Assembly: GCF_026230105.1 (NCBI RefSeq)
Contig: NC_079486.1
Coordinates: 8,618,001-8,682,000, forward strand
Length of the DNA: 64,000 nucleotides
From: Diorhabda sublineata
Lineage: Eukaryota > Arthropoda > Insecta > Coleoptera > Chrysomelidae
Direction of reading: 5' to 3'
Shown here: positions 10,111-22,009 of the stretch, one piece after another
How positions within the stretch are numbered: the stretch's first letter is position 1
Layout: every line of letters begins with the position of its first letter
The notes under the pieces: model-generated
What the model was told of the DNA's origin: nothing
Databases searched by the model: none
The model's input: only the letters and a program-made list of their open reading frames with translations
Translations under genes and position numbers: made by a program

Positions 10111-13085
10111 TTCTTATTGGTTTTTAATAATATTACGATGTATAAATAAATATTTTTGAAACGTAACATGCATCCAGATAATAAACAAATAATTTGTAAA
10201 ATTTGACAACATTGATGTTTACTGTAAGTTGGCTTCAGTTATATTCAAACATGCCAGCTGGGTTAATGTTTTTTATACGTCCAAGGTCAAAGTAAACCAA
10301 AGTTTCAAACAAAGGAACTTCGGAATTCATTATAATGTTAGAAACGGAATTGGTATCTAGTTGGAAAACTTACTTATGTTTAAGTTTTATACATGATAAA
10401 GTGAATGTAGTTTATGTAATGAAGTAAATTTTGACTGAAAATGTATAAATTTTTAAAATTTTGATTCTTATAGTAGGTATGTACAATTATTTTTCACATT
10501 TTCTACACCTTTAACTAAGTAATTTGATAAAAATACTCACGTATACAACACAATGTTTCATGTTGATGAATATGCTTTTAAGGTGTTGGCAAGTGTTTGA
10601 ATATCTTTTTTAATAACAAGTATAAGCACTACACCAATACTGGAAGTAGTTTACAAATAATTTATTTTTAGGTAAAGCAGCGTGATTTCTCATTTACCAA
10701 AATGGCCTCTAATAAAAAAGAATTGTATGTACTCTAACATATTTACTAATTTCGCTATGGTAGCTTGATCTGAACTGGGCCTGGAAATTTGTAGTGTAAC
10801 GTCTGTGAATGTCAAGTTACAAAAAAAGAATTAGATTATTGAAGTAGCAACAAGAGAACAGCATCTACCCGGCTTTGAAGATTTTTGCAGTGATTCTATC
10901 ATTTAGGAAATATTTTTGGAAATTTGATAAAACAATCCCCAACAACACATTTTTTTTTTTAAATATTTACCTGTATATAATGATTGATATAATAGGAGCG
11001 TTTGGATGAATTCACATGGGGACCTTTAGTAGTTTTGGAGTACCTACCTTATGGAATTGCAAGATAAAGATCATTCAAATGAACTGTGGTATTTCTGCAC
11101 AATAAATAAATGATAGAAAAGATCCTCGTATTGTTCTAACACATCTTACTTGTTTTATTCATATTTCTGAGGTAGAAAATAAAATATTGAGTAATTTTTG
11201 ATTGGTTTGATTTAAAGAGACTCCACCCCAATTGTGAAGAATGAGTTACTTGTAGTTTACAATGAATTGATGAAAAATGTTGCCAGTGTGTTGATATTTG
11301 TCTAAATATCAATATTTTTCTAATAAATTTACTCATAATCAAAATAATTAGTAGTTGCTCATCAATATTTGATATTAAATTATATATTTTGTTAAGTATT
11401 TTAGGTGACTTCCTTTGAAAATCTCAAACTAGTCTGAAAAAAATAAATTTAGCAATGTCATGTTTCCATCATTATTTCAAATTATTGTCTTACCAGTTTT
11501 TAAATAAGAACTTTCAAGTCACTTACCATTTCATCACTATGTACAAATTCAACACTATATCTGCCAATGAAACTGAATAGTAATGAAGAATTTTCCTGAA
11601 AAGTCCTGTATGCATATGACTTGGTTGAGTGTAAATTTAGCTTAGCGAATACATTGTAATGCAACTTAATGGTTTATTGCACTCCATGTCAAAGGTATTT
11701 TAGAGTTGTTGATTATTGAAGAAACATGTTTGTTTGAATTGGGTGAGGTAATGACATTTCTACTGATACATACCCACACACTTTTGTTTTATTTTTTTAG
11801 CTTCTCAACAACCAGTTGAAAGTATATTGTTATCAAGTAATTCTAATGGAAGCAAAAACGTTGAGAGAACGAAAAGGGAACAGTATTCTTTTCAAAACAA
11901 GTCCTAAACATCAAAATGTAGGCTTACAACTATCCTATGGAAGGTATCTATTTTTTATGTATGTATTTTTTATAGATTATCTTCTAAAGCAGAAGATCAA
12001 AATTCATCATTTTCATTATTAAAATGGAGTTTATCACTCCACTCTATCATAATCCTTTTTTTTTCATGTTTAAAACTCATCGGATTGATTCCTTATCATA
12101 TATAGCTGTCATAACAAATCCTGATCTCATTTTTTACATTGCTGACTTGCTGTACTATTATGACAAAAACTTTTTGTAAATTACTGACATCCAACCCAAT
12201 TTTACTTAGAAAATTTTTAAATTGTTAAACAAGATATTTTCTAAAATGACTCATTTCTTCAATAATTCACTTTTTTTTCTTCAATGTTTCTGATTTTCAT
12301 GTCTCTTCTTATTTTAACTTATGCAAGAAGTTATAACTTCATAACTTTCACAGTATGTATTATATCTTAAATATTCATATTATTACAACAATTCATGCGT
12401 TTAAAAAAAAGTAAAGGTGGTATGCAGCTTTTGTTTTTTTATAAACATCGCTAGAGTGTAGATTTTCTAATGATATATAATTTTTTTCGATATCTTTTTG
12501 CTAACCAGAGTTGTAATTGGACCATTTCGACGAAATTCCAAGTTGCATGATTTGCGAAATTTATCAGTGTAAAGGTGGAAACAATGTAACGGCTTTTTGT
12601 GATGGTTATTGAGCAGCTGTTCCTCTTTATTTATCGAGAACAGATGTTAATACATATTTCCATAATGCAGGTACTACAGATGAATTTCTTCTAAATTTTA
12701 ATGATTTATTTAATATACTTAAATCTCGTAATAGATTGGCAAAATAAATATTTTAAAAATCACTTAGCTCACGAACAAATTATTATTATTATATATTTGT
12801 AGTAATGTGAAGAGCCATGATGAGGAAAATGATGCTGAAAAGAAGTAAGAATGCTTATCGTTTGAAACGTATATGAGCATGATTTCTTTCTGGACTTGAA
12901 TGGTACAATCATACATAATTTCGAATTGTATAAGTATGAAGAAGAATTGGAAAATGGAGTCGTAGATACCATCAATAATGATCTCAAATCTGAGTGGATA
13001 TAATTATAGAATAAACGGTTGATTGGATTGCATAGTGACAAATTGTGAAGTGTCAAATAAGCATTAAGAAAACGAATGACAATAT
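10111..13085. repeat. Direct repeat D1', second copy (A)
   Basis: Repeats 1623-4786 with small differences: a gap of about 190 bp near 11955, a 4-bp loss and minor substitutions. The left edge sits directly against the truncated 5' end of the inverted Copia. No intact gene is seen. Exon-like and R1-like pieces are at about 11802-11908 and 12875-13079. Confidence 0.9.
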
Positions 13086-13389
13086 CTGGCTGGCGGGAGG
13101 CGCTAGTGTCTATAGAATTGAATTTAATTAGGCATCTGGCCAGCAGGGTGCGCTAGTGTCTATGGAACCGTGTTTAGTTTGGCGTCTGGCCGGCAGGGGC
13201 TCTACTGTCTATGGAATCGTATTTAATTTGGCGTTTGACCGGCAGGAGGCGCTTGTGTCTATGGAACCTTGTTTAGTTTGGCGTCTATGGAACCGTATTT
13301 AGTTTGGTGTCTAATTGGCGGGGGCGCTAGTGTGTATAGAAATTGAACACAAAGAGAATTTTTATTTAGTTTAACTTGCGGCCGCTAAG
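13086..13389. repeat. 50-bp minisatellite array, short version (A2, 5-6 monomers)
   Basis: Same monomers and same two borders as A1 (CTGGCTGGCGGGAGG at the left, GCGGCCGCTAAG at the right), but only about 300 bp long against 1.4 kb. The five monomers match the first five of A1. The array jumps from the first GCGGCCGC-containing monomer straight to the Gypsy junction, as expected if the intervening monomers were lost by recombination between similar GCGGCCGC-containing monomers. Confidence 0.9.
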
Positions 13390-14387
13390 TTTTGTTAAGA
13401 CTCGTATAAGGGTCCTATTTGCCTTTTCCACTTCTCCATTACCTCGTGGGACTTCACAAATTGTTAACACATGTTTAATATTTTCTTCTCGACAATATGA
13501 TTCGAATTTTTCAGAACGGAACGCGGATCCTCTGTCCGATATTATCCTTGACGGGCTTCCAAATATTTTATGCTAAGACAACATATCACTTCTTTCGTCG
13601 TGGTTGATTTTAGGATGAAACATCCCTTCTTTCTTTCCTACAGGACGAGGTGATATATTTTACGCTATTTTTCAAGACAACATGTCACTTCTTTCGTCGT
13701 GGTTTATTTTGTTGGGTAAAGCCACACAAATTTGGAAAAGTCATCAACTACCACAAAAATGTACATTTTTTTTGTTGATTTCATTGGTCCTAATTGGTCG
13801 ACGTGATACCTCTCTAGCGGATCTTTTTTATTCTATAATTTACAAGGTATACAGTTATTTTTAATCGTTTCTATTTTGTATTTTAGTCTTGGTATGTAAA
13901 ATTCCTTGTTTACTAATTCTTCTGTTTGTTTCTTTCAAAAATTTCCTGTCTCGTGGACTTTTATTATTATTTTTTGTTCTTTGTTGTTCATGTTGTTTGG
14001 AATGACAAGTAATTTTAATCCATTATCGTATTTATACAATATATCATGCTCCAAATAAAAATCTTCATAGTCTTCTGTAGTCAGTATCCTTTTTATTACC
14101 ATTTGTGTACCTCGGTTCGGCCATCCTTTTTTCTCACTAGTCCAATAGGACTAGCAAAATCCGAAAAACTCGGTTTGATTATTACATCTTTTAACCATTC
14201 CTCTATCTGTCTATCTACTTCTTCTTTTTCGAATGCCGATAGTCTTCTTGGTCGCTAATAAATCGGTTCTTCGCTTTTCAGTACAATTTTCACCTCAATA
14301 TTCGTTGTCTTCGCTTTGAGTGGTTTGTAGTTTTCTATTAATTTCTTCACTTCCTGCCTATTGAACCACGGAAAAGCATGTAGCGCC
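13390..14387 (-). pseudogene. Ty3/Gypsy pol remnant: RT start, integrase zinc region and core (A, G2)
   Basis: Read on the minus strand from 14387: a linker (EVKKLIENYKPLKAK), then the start of the Gypsy RT (RRLSAFEKEEVDRQIEEWL, SFSDFASPIGLVRKKDG) at about 14230-14100. A deletion joins this to the RNase H/integrase junction (LEHDILYKYDNGLKLLVIP). Next come the integrase zinc region (KVHETGNF ... CIPC) and the core with the first catalytic Asp (ERYHVDQLGPM), VVVDDFSKFVWLYPTK, then SDRGSAF and GEVER. Stops, frameshifts and a local direct duplication of about 100 bp break it. The RT catalytic YXDD region is missing. Confidence 0.8.
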
Positions 14388-15039
14388 TAACGAGTTCTCC
14401 ACGGTTCGCATTCTTTAGAAAAACAAATGTAAAACTTTTATAACTTTGAGTTTTGCATACTTAATGTTGTGACCAATTCTACCTACACAACTTAACGTTG
14501 TCATGATTGATTCTACGCAAAATATATAAAATTTGAAAAAAAATAGAAGAAAATAACTCTTTGTCTTTCGTTTATTAAAACTTAATCCTGTACTTTTCTA
14601 CTCAGAAAACAAATATGCTATATAAAAAAATATCTCGTTTTTACAGCAAAGGAAAAACCAAATTATCCTCAAAAATGTCCGTTACAATCAATACAATATA
14701 AACTTATTATTCACCTTAGCTACAGAAAATATTTTGTAATTCAGATAAACTAATTGAATTTCGATAATTCTAGTTTGTACAAATGTATTCTGCCCTTTTT
14801 TTATACAAGTATTGTTAGAATGTATCTAAAAAAAATTTGCAGCCTTCCGCCACTGATCACTAGTTCGTGGACTTCGAAAAATACTTCTCACATCAGGCTT
14901 CCTCCAGATTTAAACTGGCAATTTCACTTATTTCCGATTCCAGTAACCTCGAGTAGATCAGCTCGGAATATGAACAGTGTAGTCTTCTTCAAATTAGCAG
15001 ATTTCTCGTAACACTTTATTTTACAATGTTCTGCTGTAG
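14388..15039. other. No recognised feature (A)
   Basis: AT-rich sequence with no convincing coding signal. The open frames here are short, overlap on both strands and match no family I recognise. The B counterpart is 48318-48966. Confidence 0.5.
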
Positions 15040-15465
15040 CGTACAGCTCCAAAGACCATTTTAACCACGGAAAGTCTATTAGAAGAGCAATCACAAAGTG
15101 AATGTAGTGGAAAAGCCAGTCCTTCATCAAGTGGATTTGAGGATAACTTTGTGAATGAAGAGGTAAGATGAAAATACCAATTTTTAATATAATAATTTCT
15201 AAATTTGTCTGTAGGAAAATGTTGCATCTGGTGATCTGATAGAAAAAACCAATCGCGATCAAGTAGAATATACGGATACAGAAAAAAAATAGCAGAATAA
15301 ATAATAAATGAAATTAGTGATTCAAGAACTACTGAGAATATTTACAATACTCCATCTATTAGTATAACAACCAATAATATGAGTAGTTCAATTGAATCTT
15401 CGCCAAATTGGACATTGATCTCTGATTCTTCACATTCGCAACCAGATTTTGAGAAATTAGGATAA
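15040..15465 (+). pseudogene. Unidentified Ser/Glu-rich spliced gene remnant (A)
   Basis: Exon-like piece 1 (15040-15162) reads PKTILTTESLLEEQSQ and CSGKASPSSSGFEDNFVNEE up to a good donor (GAG|GTAAG). Piece 2 (15215-15292) follows an acceptor (TTTGTCTGTAG) in the same phase, reads ENVASGDLIEKTNRDQVEY and stops at TAG. In a shifted frame 15307-15465 reads NEISDSRTTENIYNT and SSSIESSPNWTLISDSS. The conserved phase over the short intron suggests a real former gene; the frameshift indicates decay. Family not recognised. The B copy is 48967-49392. Confidence 0.4.
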
Positions 15466-17228
15466 TACAATTGGATTATCTATGGAAACTCTAGTTCGAA
15501 ATACACTTTGATTAGATAATGTTCGCCAAAAGCTCCAGGATTAGAATGTTCTATGACTTTGTTCAATAACCGTCGATGAGATCCGGGTATTTAAATTTCC
15601 ATAGATAGTGAATATTCATATCATTAAATTTGTAATTTGGATTGTAAATAAAGTGAATTTGACTTATATTTTGGATTGATTGATGTCTTATACCTTTTTA
15701 TTTTCAAACTAAAACTATTTAGATGATGTTTCTATTTGCCATTGAATAGTAGAATTTTTCAGAAAATGGGAAAGTTTTGAAATTAAGAAAAGTTACTTCA
15801 CACACTGACGCTAAATATTCATAGGTTTCTTCAAGATTTTTGCCAACAAAAACCGTTTCGCAGATTGCACCTCAATTAAGCTTATTCCAATTATTAAATG
15901 GTGGTTTCATGTTGTGTCCAAAACGTATTATATAGAAGATGAAATTATAGATGCAACTGGGAGTTGTTTCGGCCAAGGGAATTTCACAGTATATCTAGCT
16001 TCAGAATTTGCGCCGAAGTAAATCGAATCGAAAAGTGGAATAGTTAAGAAAGTCCATACCAGAATTTCCAAGATTTAACTTCTTGTAGTATACAGCAACT
16101 GTCTATATCTCCGATTGAATTGAACCAGGTAAATATAGTTCAAAGTCACTGTGTAAAACAAGGTGTATAGAAATGCTCCAAGCTGTGTTGACCTTAATGA
16201 AACAACTTCCTGCACTCCCCGCTCTTCTAGAAGCTCTTGATAGTTCAACTGAAGGTAGAGGAAGTAATGAATGTGCTTTCCTGCTCTCTAGTCTCTCGTA
16301 AAAGTTTTCATTCAGTGTCTTAGTTCTGTCTGAGACACTTGGAATAACTTTACCTTCAACTCCAAGCGGAGTACATGGATGTGCACATAGCTTCTCAACT
16401 CAGATACAGAAAATTCTTTTATACGTTACATCTACAACTTTTCTTGAAATAGGGTGTCCAGTAAAAATTAAAAATCAAGTACTAGTCTCCTCTCGATTTT
16501 TCCAGGTTGGTTTTTACATTTTCCCAGTCGAAATTTCGTTAATTTACTATCACCCTTCTATTATGATGAATATTAATTTTAGAAAATACAAGTATAATAC
16601 AACAACCAAATTTTTTTAGTTTAATAATTCTTCGCTCACTGCTGTTTTTGAGAGTCTCCAAAAATTTTCTATCTATTCTTTTTATGATACGCAACAATAT
16701 TCTACCCTAAATGTTGAAATTCTTTGATTTGTGCATCGAAATTACGCGAAAAAAATTGCTATTTTCAAGTTGTTTTATTGGAATTTATTGAAAAATAAAT
16801 AAAATTGATTGACTTGGACATAAGAAACATTCTCGGCTTGACAGTTGAACAATGAGTTTAGTCATATTTATGAAATTTTTGTGCCAAATGGAATTGGGCA
16901 TCAAATTGACGGAAAGGGGCATAAACATGTTTGGCTCTGCGGTCAACGCTTTAAGACAATATAATTGAATTTTTCTTTGAAATTTAAGGAAAAGGCATGA
17001 AAATGATAAAATTTGGCATAATGATTTGCATAAAACTAATGGGAAAATAGGATTTTTTAACAAACTTTATTGAGAAAATTACAAATTTTTATCAAAAATT
17101 AGAACGGAAATTTGAATTCCAATAGAAAATTTTTTAAAAATCACGACACCGCCATTCAAAAGTATCTTTCTGCTATTCTCCATATACTTCGACCTCCTTC
17201 TCTTCTTCATACTCCTCTACTTCTTATT
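15466..17228. other. Unassigned AT-rich sequence (A)
   Basis: No gene is recognised. The stretch 15661-15790 recurs inverted at 27421-27560 (see separate entry). Around 16845-17000 both strands are open over about 90 codons, but no domain could be named and stops are frequent in the alternatives. The B counterpart is 49393-51155. Confidence 0.5.
15661..15790 (+). repeat. Dispersed repeat, inverted partner at 27421-27560 (A)
   Basis: About 130 bp matching the reverse complement of 27421-27560, which lies just before the sense Copia. Shared words include GATGTCTTATAC, TTTTCAAACTAAAACTATTT and GATGATGTTTCTATTTGCCA. B partners are at about 49588-49717 and 61328-61467. Confidence 0.75.
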
Positions 17229-17890
17229 CGTAGTCTTCGTTTGATTGGATTGCACTGTGACAAATTGACAAGTGTAAAAGGAGCATTAAGAAAACAAATG
17301 GCAATACCAATACTGACAACTCCACATCAGATAATACTTCGAATGGCTAATGAAGATGCTAATAGAAAACAAAATGGGGAAAGTGAATCGAATAATAGAG
17401 GTAAATATATAAATACAATAAATATATGTAAAAACTTGATTGGTTGATTGTACAATGAATCGAAACTGAGGTCATTCAGACAGCTGACGAAAATTTGTTG
17501 ATTGAACATATTACAAAAGTAAAAGTCCTTAAAAGATACTATGAAGATAAGAAGAATATTCACATTGAGAAATCCAAGACATGTACTACTATTACCACAC
17601 TTACTATTACACTGTCTGACGCCTGTTTCGATGTTCTCCGTTAGTCTCTATTGTTTTGTACAAAACAAAAAAATATTACCGAGTATAATTTCATTTAAGA
17701 TAGTCAGTTGATTGAATTAGTAAACTCATTCTGGCATTGAACAAAATATGTACTTTAATCCATTTGGACTATTTCTTGAAAGAAAGACTACTATTACTCA
17801 GATTGAATTAGAACAACTTCCAAATTCAGTGGTAAGTTCAATAATTACTCATCTTTTACTGGATACTGTGGACAATTTGAATCTTGGTAT
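17229..17890 (+). pseudogene. R1 gene-derived repeat, exon-like copy (A)
   Basis: Exon-like piece 17229-17400 reads RLIGLHCDKLTSVKGALRKQ, TPHQIILRMANEDANRKQNG and ESESNNR, ending at a donor (AGAG|GTAAATAT). A second open stretch, 17465-17644 (about 60 codons), reads IETEVIQTADENLLIEHITK, VKVLKRYYEDKKNIHIEKSK, then TTITTLTITLSDACFDVLR and a stop. Inverse copies lie at 22430-22990 and 1-480, and an inverse copy of 17810-17890 at about 31970-32050. This copy is the least damaged. Family not recognised; an exon of a host gene spread as a repeat is the best description. Confidence 0.4.
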
Positions 17891-18589
17891 CTCTTAAATA
17901 AATCCCAACAAATCATATGATTTTATATAAAACCCCGTAGTTATGAAAAAACTACTTTCGAGTAGATAAACTCAAATATTTGAGATCACTAAAATCCTTT
18001 TCGTAGAAAATATGTATTGTTTTAATTTTTGTTTCCGCTCTAACTCCTTCATCATTTCCAAGTCGAACAACATTACTAACTAATTAAACAATACGATAGG
18101 ATCGGGAAATATAAAAAGCTTTTCTTAGATGATGAGATGTTTAAAAAATGTTTTTAAAGAATTTGAATTTTATCTGTCCCCACTTTCATGAATAAATTCA
18201 AGGCATTTTTTTTGTAAATTAGTTTTTCCTTGTCTTTGCAAATTGAAGTACCCAATAGGTCCATGTATTCATGTTTGTTTCCTGTTTGTATTTTTTATTG
18301 GAACCTCAATATCAGTGACATTATTAGAACATTTTTCTTATTGGTTATAAGAGAGTCTCACTCTTGGAAGCACTTACAGTTTCGGATGATTGTAATAATT
18401 CAATTTAGGAAAATTTAGATGAAGCGTCTCTTTCATGCATTGTTGTAAAATACAGAATATTCAATAAATATGCACGAATATGATTTACACAAGCTAAATG
18501 CTTTTAAGACGTTGGCAATATCTAATACTAATGAATGAATCACCTCTTCCCAAATAGTAATTAAAAAGCCAGATCGATGACTCCATCAC
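17891..18589. other. Unassigned AT-rich sequence (A)
   Basis: Nothing coding is recognised. The phrase GGGAAATATAAAAAGCTT near 18093 recurs near 21153. The phrase around 18500 (TGCTTTTAAGACGTTGGCA) resembles one in D1 near 2091. Both suggest pieces of the same old repeat family as D1. The B counterpart is 51818-52516. Confidence 0.4.
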
Positions 18590-18620
18590 TTTTTGATTTT
18601 CCCACCTGCCAACTGAAACG

Positions 18621-18652
18621 GCAACACTGTACATGTCAAAATACAGTGTTGC
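18621..18652. repeat. Short hairpin GCAACACTGT / ACAGTGTTGC
   Basis: A perfect 10-bp stem (18621-18630 with 18643-18652) and a 12-nt loop at the outer end of the left palindrome arm. A diverged version (AACACTGC / GCAGTGTT) lies at the matching place of the right arm near 22289-22316. It could be the trace of terminal inverted repeats of a small DNA transposon, or chance. Confidence 0.4.
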
Positions 18653-18973
18653 TTTATTACTATATCTATACACCAAAAAATTGCTAACAATAATTTATTC
18701 AAACTGCTTAAGTTATTTAAACAACTTTTTTTATAAACATTAAATATATTGATTAAATCTGAATTAACTAACTGTCAAAAAAGACCTCTCGCGTGAAGAA
18801 CAGCAATGCCACGGAGGTAAACGTATCAATAGTTTTGGAGCTCAACAAGATTTGAAATTTTTATAAAAAAATTCATGTATATCTTATATGAATGAATAAT
18901 CTACATACCTTCAATTTCAAACACATATATAAACATTTTTCTTCAAAACAATTAGAAAACACAATTAAGATTT

Positions 18974-19535
18974 TTATTTCAACAAAGGGTTTGTGATAAC
19001 CTTTTCAGAATGTAAATAAATGATTCTGTTAATGTAAAACGGTCGGTTAAACTTACATTCTGGTCCACATTTCTTAGAAGCACATTTTAAGCATTCTCCA
19101 AAGCAACCATGGCATCTTAAATTCAAGCAGTTACAAAGATCCATTTCTGATTTATTTTCATAAGATGTTGACGGCATTGCTGCATCAAACGGGATTGATG
19201 TTCTTCGTGGAAGAATATCGTTATTTTTCTTCAATTTGTACACTACTTGCGGAACCACATCGAAATGGTTTTTTTCATTTACTTCAATCTGTGACTTATA
19301 CTGATTCATCATTCATTTATATCAGTTTGTGGATAATTTTGACTGGATGCTGTAGGTCTGACGGATTTAAATCGGATTAATCTTTTTCTTGAAAGCATCT
19401 TGTAAGATTTTCAGTTTGTGGTTTTGTTGTAAGTGGGTGTAGATATGGAGGGCTAACGTTTTAATGCAGTTCTCTGACTCCTCTGGATAATAGCGGGATT
19501 GCGGAATTATACCGAGGAATCTTAACTAGACATAA
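18974..19535 (-). pseudogene. ARL14EP-like (ARF7EP_C domain) gene copy, minus strand (A, left)
   Basis: 112 open codons (19312-18974) ending in a Cys-rich domain typical of ARL14 effector protein: MDLCNCLNLRCHGCFGECLK, then CASKKCGPECKFNR. Cysteines are at residues 60, 62, 67, 70, 74, 77, 82 and 86. Known family members carry this domain at the C-terminus; the vertebrate protein binds ARL14, and the C. elegans relative associates with the H3K9 methyltransferase MET-2. Upstream homology to about 19535 is frameshifted, and a 7-residue block present in the right copy is missing. No clear start, so probably not functional. Alternative: a short functional variant with Met at 19312. Confidence 0.65.
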
Positions 19536-19709
19536 TACGGTATTAAATTGGATTTATGTTCCTAGTTGAAGGTTATCGTTGTATTTCCCAATCTGCACAA
19601 TAGTCTTTTCTCTATGAATGTTGTTAGACTGGTAGCTTCGAATCGAAATGGTTTTTCTTCATTTATTTCAGTTGCTGTCTCATTTTTACACGATTTTTGT
19701 AAACTTGTG

Positions 19710-19880
19710 GTTTAACAGTAAACCTCAATGTTGTCAAATATTTATTTATAAATCGTAATATAATTAAAATCATTATGATCTGGCTTCAGTTCTCACTAAA
19801 TTTGGTTAATGGGCAATATTTTCCACAATTAATCTAAACAAAAATAATTTCAAGACCAAGAAAATAATTTTGTTTTCGGG
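19710..19880 (-). repeat. Inverted copy of the D1 left edge (A)
   Basis: Reverse complement of about 1541-1740 with small changes. Shared words include CTCACTAAATTTGGTTAATG, TATTTTCCACAATT and GTAAACCTCAATGTTGTCAAAT. It sits between the two ARL14EP-like copies, upstream of the left one, and ties the D1 repeat to the ARL14EP-like repeat. The B copy is 53637-53807. Confidence 0.75.
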
Positions 19881-20059
19881 CAAAAAGTTATGTTAAATTT
19901 GGGGTTAATAAGCCGGGTACTTCTTGGCAGTGTTTAGGTTCAACATCTGAAAGGTATTTATTGTCTGTTGGAAAAATGTTGTTAATGCATACTTATTGCA
20001 GATTTTGTAGTTTACATCAGTCTGAAAGATTCGATTCATCCAAATTTTTAGAAATTTAA

Positions 20060-20374
20060 TTATTTCACTCACCTGAAACTTCTTCTTCTGCTTCTGAAAG
20101 TATGAATAACTCTTGTAACCAACAAGAAAAATGTTCTTATAATGTTATTGGTATCAAGGTTCCAACAAAATTAGAAACTTTGCAGGAAATCTCAGAAGTT
20201 CTGATTTTGATACACTGATGAAGGCCAAGAGAAAATATGAGTATTCTGAAAAATAGAGTGGTTCTTCAAAGAAAATCTCTCTTCAAATTAAATTCGAAAT
20301 CTGTGAAAAAATAGGTTTTAAGGAAATTATTGATAAATTTGCCACTCAGAAAGCAAGAAAGATTATTTTATAAT
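20060..20374 (+). pseudogene. Unidentified coding remnant between palindrome arms (A)
   Basis: 20060-20218 is open and reads PETSSSASESMNNSCNQQEK, CSYNVIGIKVPTKLETLQE. In the next frame the peptide continues as FDTLMKAKRKYEYSEK, a TAG, then SGSSKKISLQIKFEICEKIG and FKEIIDKFATQKARKIIL to a TAA near 20372. The biased composition (Ser/Glu then Lys-rich) and frame continuity across one frameshift argue for a decayed gene. Family not recognised. The B copy is 53987-54301. Confidence 0.35.
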
Positions 20375-20741
20375 TAGGTGATTATAATGATTAGGTACCT
20401 AGTCTGTAAACTGTAGAACAACTGATTGATATACATACTTTTCGTTGAGTATTGAGTTGGTACTTTTTTATGCAAAGGTGATAATATTGTATGTTTTTTA
20501 TTTTGATAAAGTATTTTGTTGATATTATATAAGCTGGCCAAAAAAATAATGTTTTCAAATTTTATTTGCATTTTTACTCATGAATCACTTCTTCACAACG
20601 ATTGTGATGTAGTAATATGATAAAAATACGTGACTATCTGATGTATTTTTCCCTAAAAACTCAAAAATAATAAAAACTGCAGCATAACAATAAATTTAAA
20701 GGCATTTGACCTTGAACAGAAAAAGAATTTAGCCAGCGGCG

Positions 20742-20880
20742 GTTGATAATACAGTGAAGATTGTAAATTTCATTAAGTCGCAGCCTAAGCAATACCGACT
20801 TTTTGCCATTCTGTGCGATGAAATGAGTGAAAGTGCTGTCAAGATTGTTTGGGCTTGTTCATGAAATATGATTGTTTTTG
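20742..20880 (+). pseudogene. hAT transposase middle fragment with internal deletion (A)
   Basis: Reads VDNTVKIVNFIKSQPKQYRL, FAILCDEMS, a known block of ZBED5/Buster-type hAT transposases. It then jumps to the AAAGTGCTGTCAAGATTGTT region, which in the copy at 23320 codes for GKVLSRLFKLL. The HCEVRWVSR part is deleted and the frame is broken afterwards. The B copy is 54669-54807. Confidence 0.6.
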
Positions 20881-21366
20881 TTGTAAAATTACGCGATGGG
20901 GCATAATTTTATCTTCTTTATTTCCTTATTTCTTGTTCTTTCTTTCTTCATTTTACACTTTTGACTTTTCTGTTTCTTGTTTTTTGTTTTCAGCATCATT
21001 TTCCTAATCATGGCTCTTCTTCACATTACTTTCAAATTGTTTTTGACTACTGCTTTCCTCATAATAATATTATAAGTCAAAATATATATTATTCTAGTAT
21101 CCTATTCTGTAGAGTTTTGTAAGTAACTAATTTAACCATATGACTGGAATGGGGAAATATAAAAAGCTTTACTAAAAATTGAAACTAAGACTAATATATC
21201 ACTTGAACAATATCTAAACACTCAAAAATATTTCACTCCAACAAATCTATTCAAAATGCTTTTTTAGTATTTAGTAAACAAAGGCAGCCATTTTGCTTAG
21301 CTTATATATTTTCATAAACTTTTTCATCAAAATTAGTTTCTTGTTCTTGAAAATATTTTTATTTAG

Positions 21367-22009
21367 GAAAATAACGATAAACCTCCAAGGAAAAAATCAT
21401 GTCTAGTTAAGACGTATCAGTATAATTCCGCAATACCGTCAATATCCAGTGGAGTCAGAGCACTGAATGAAAACGTTAGCCCTCCAAAAAAGAAGTAAGA
21501 TTTGATCTCGAAAATATATGTATATTCACTTACAACAAAACCACAAACTGAAAAATCTTACAAGATGCTTTCAAGAAAAACATTAATCCGATTTAAATCC
21601 TTCAGACCTACAGCATCCAGTCAAAATTCTCCACAAACTGATATAAATAGAGAAAGATCATGGCGACTTGATTCCGCAAGTCTACCGACATCGAATCTGT
21701 ATAAGATACCGATTGAAATAAATGAAGAAAACCATTTCGATATGGTTCCGCAAGCCTATTACCATTCAGAGACAGTAGTGTACAAATTGAAGAAAAATAA
21801 CGATATTGCCGTCAACATCTTATGAAAATAAATCAAAAATGGGTCTTTGTAACTGCTTGAATTTAAGATGCCATGGTTGCTTTGGAGAATGCTTAAAATG
21901 TGCTTCTAAGAAATGTGGACCAGAATGTAAGTTTAACCGACCGTTTTACATTAACAGAATCATTTATTTACATTCTGAAAAGGTTATCACAAACCCTTTG
22001 GTGAAATAA
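21367..22009 (+). pseudogene. ARL14EP-like (ARF7EP_C domain) gene copy, plus strand (A, right)
   Basis: Exon-like 21367-21494 follows an acceptor (ATTTTTATTTAG), reads ENNDKPPRKKSCLVKTYQYN and ALNENVSPPKK, and ends at a donor (AGAA|GTAAG). 21502-21825 reads LIRFKSFRPTASSQNSPQTD and HFDMVPQAYYHSETVVYKLK. A deletion of about 38 bp relative to the left copy (near 21806) shifts the frame. 21806-22009 then carries the Cys-rich domain: LCNCLNLRCHGCFGECLKC, KKCGPECKFNR, eight Cys. The two copies have different lesions, so both decayed after duplication. Confidence 0.65.

Larger units (their letters stand above)
18590..19535. repeat. Left arm of imperfect palindrome (A)
   Basis: Reverse complement of about 21395-22345 with indels and substitutions. 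Shared words include the CAACTGAAACGGCAACACTG region (18611-18630; inverse at about 22300-22320), the block around 18820-18860 and the whole ARL14EP-like frame. Spacer 19536-21394. The B arms are 52517-53462 and 55322-56272. Confidence 0.85.

Noticed and set aside
14924..15262. 112-codon minus-strand frame
   Set aside because: Overlaps the spliced plus-strand remnant with a consistent donor and acceptor; no domain in the minus frame.
15400..15430. WTLI as a possible LC3-interacting motif of an autophagy receptor (Ref(2)P/NBR1-like)
   Set aside because: A four-residue motif in a decayed Ser-rich peptide; no PB1, ZZ or UBA domain could be found around it.
16785..17063. 92-codon minus-strand frame, and the overlapping plus frame near 16860-17000
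   Set aside because: No family recognised on either strand and composition as expected from AT-rich DNA.
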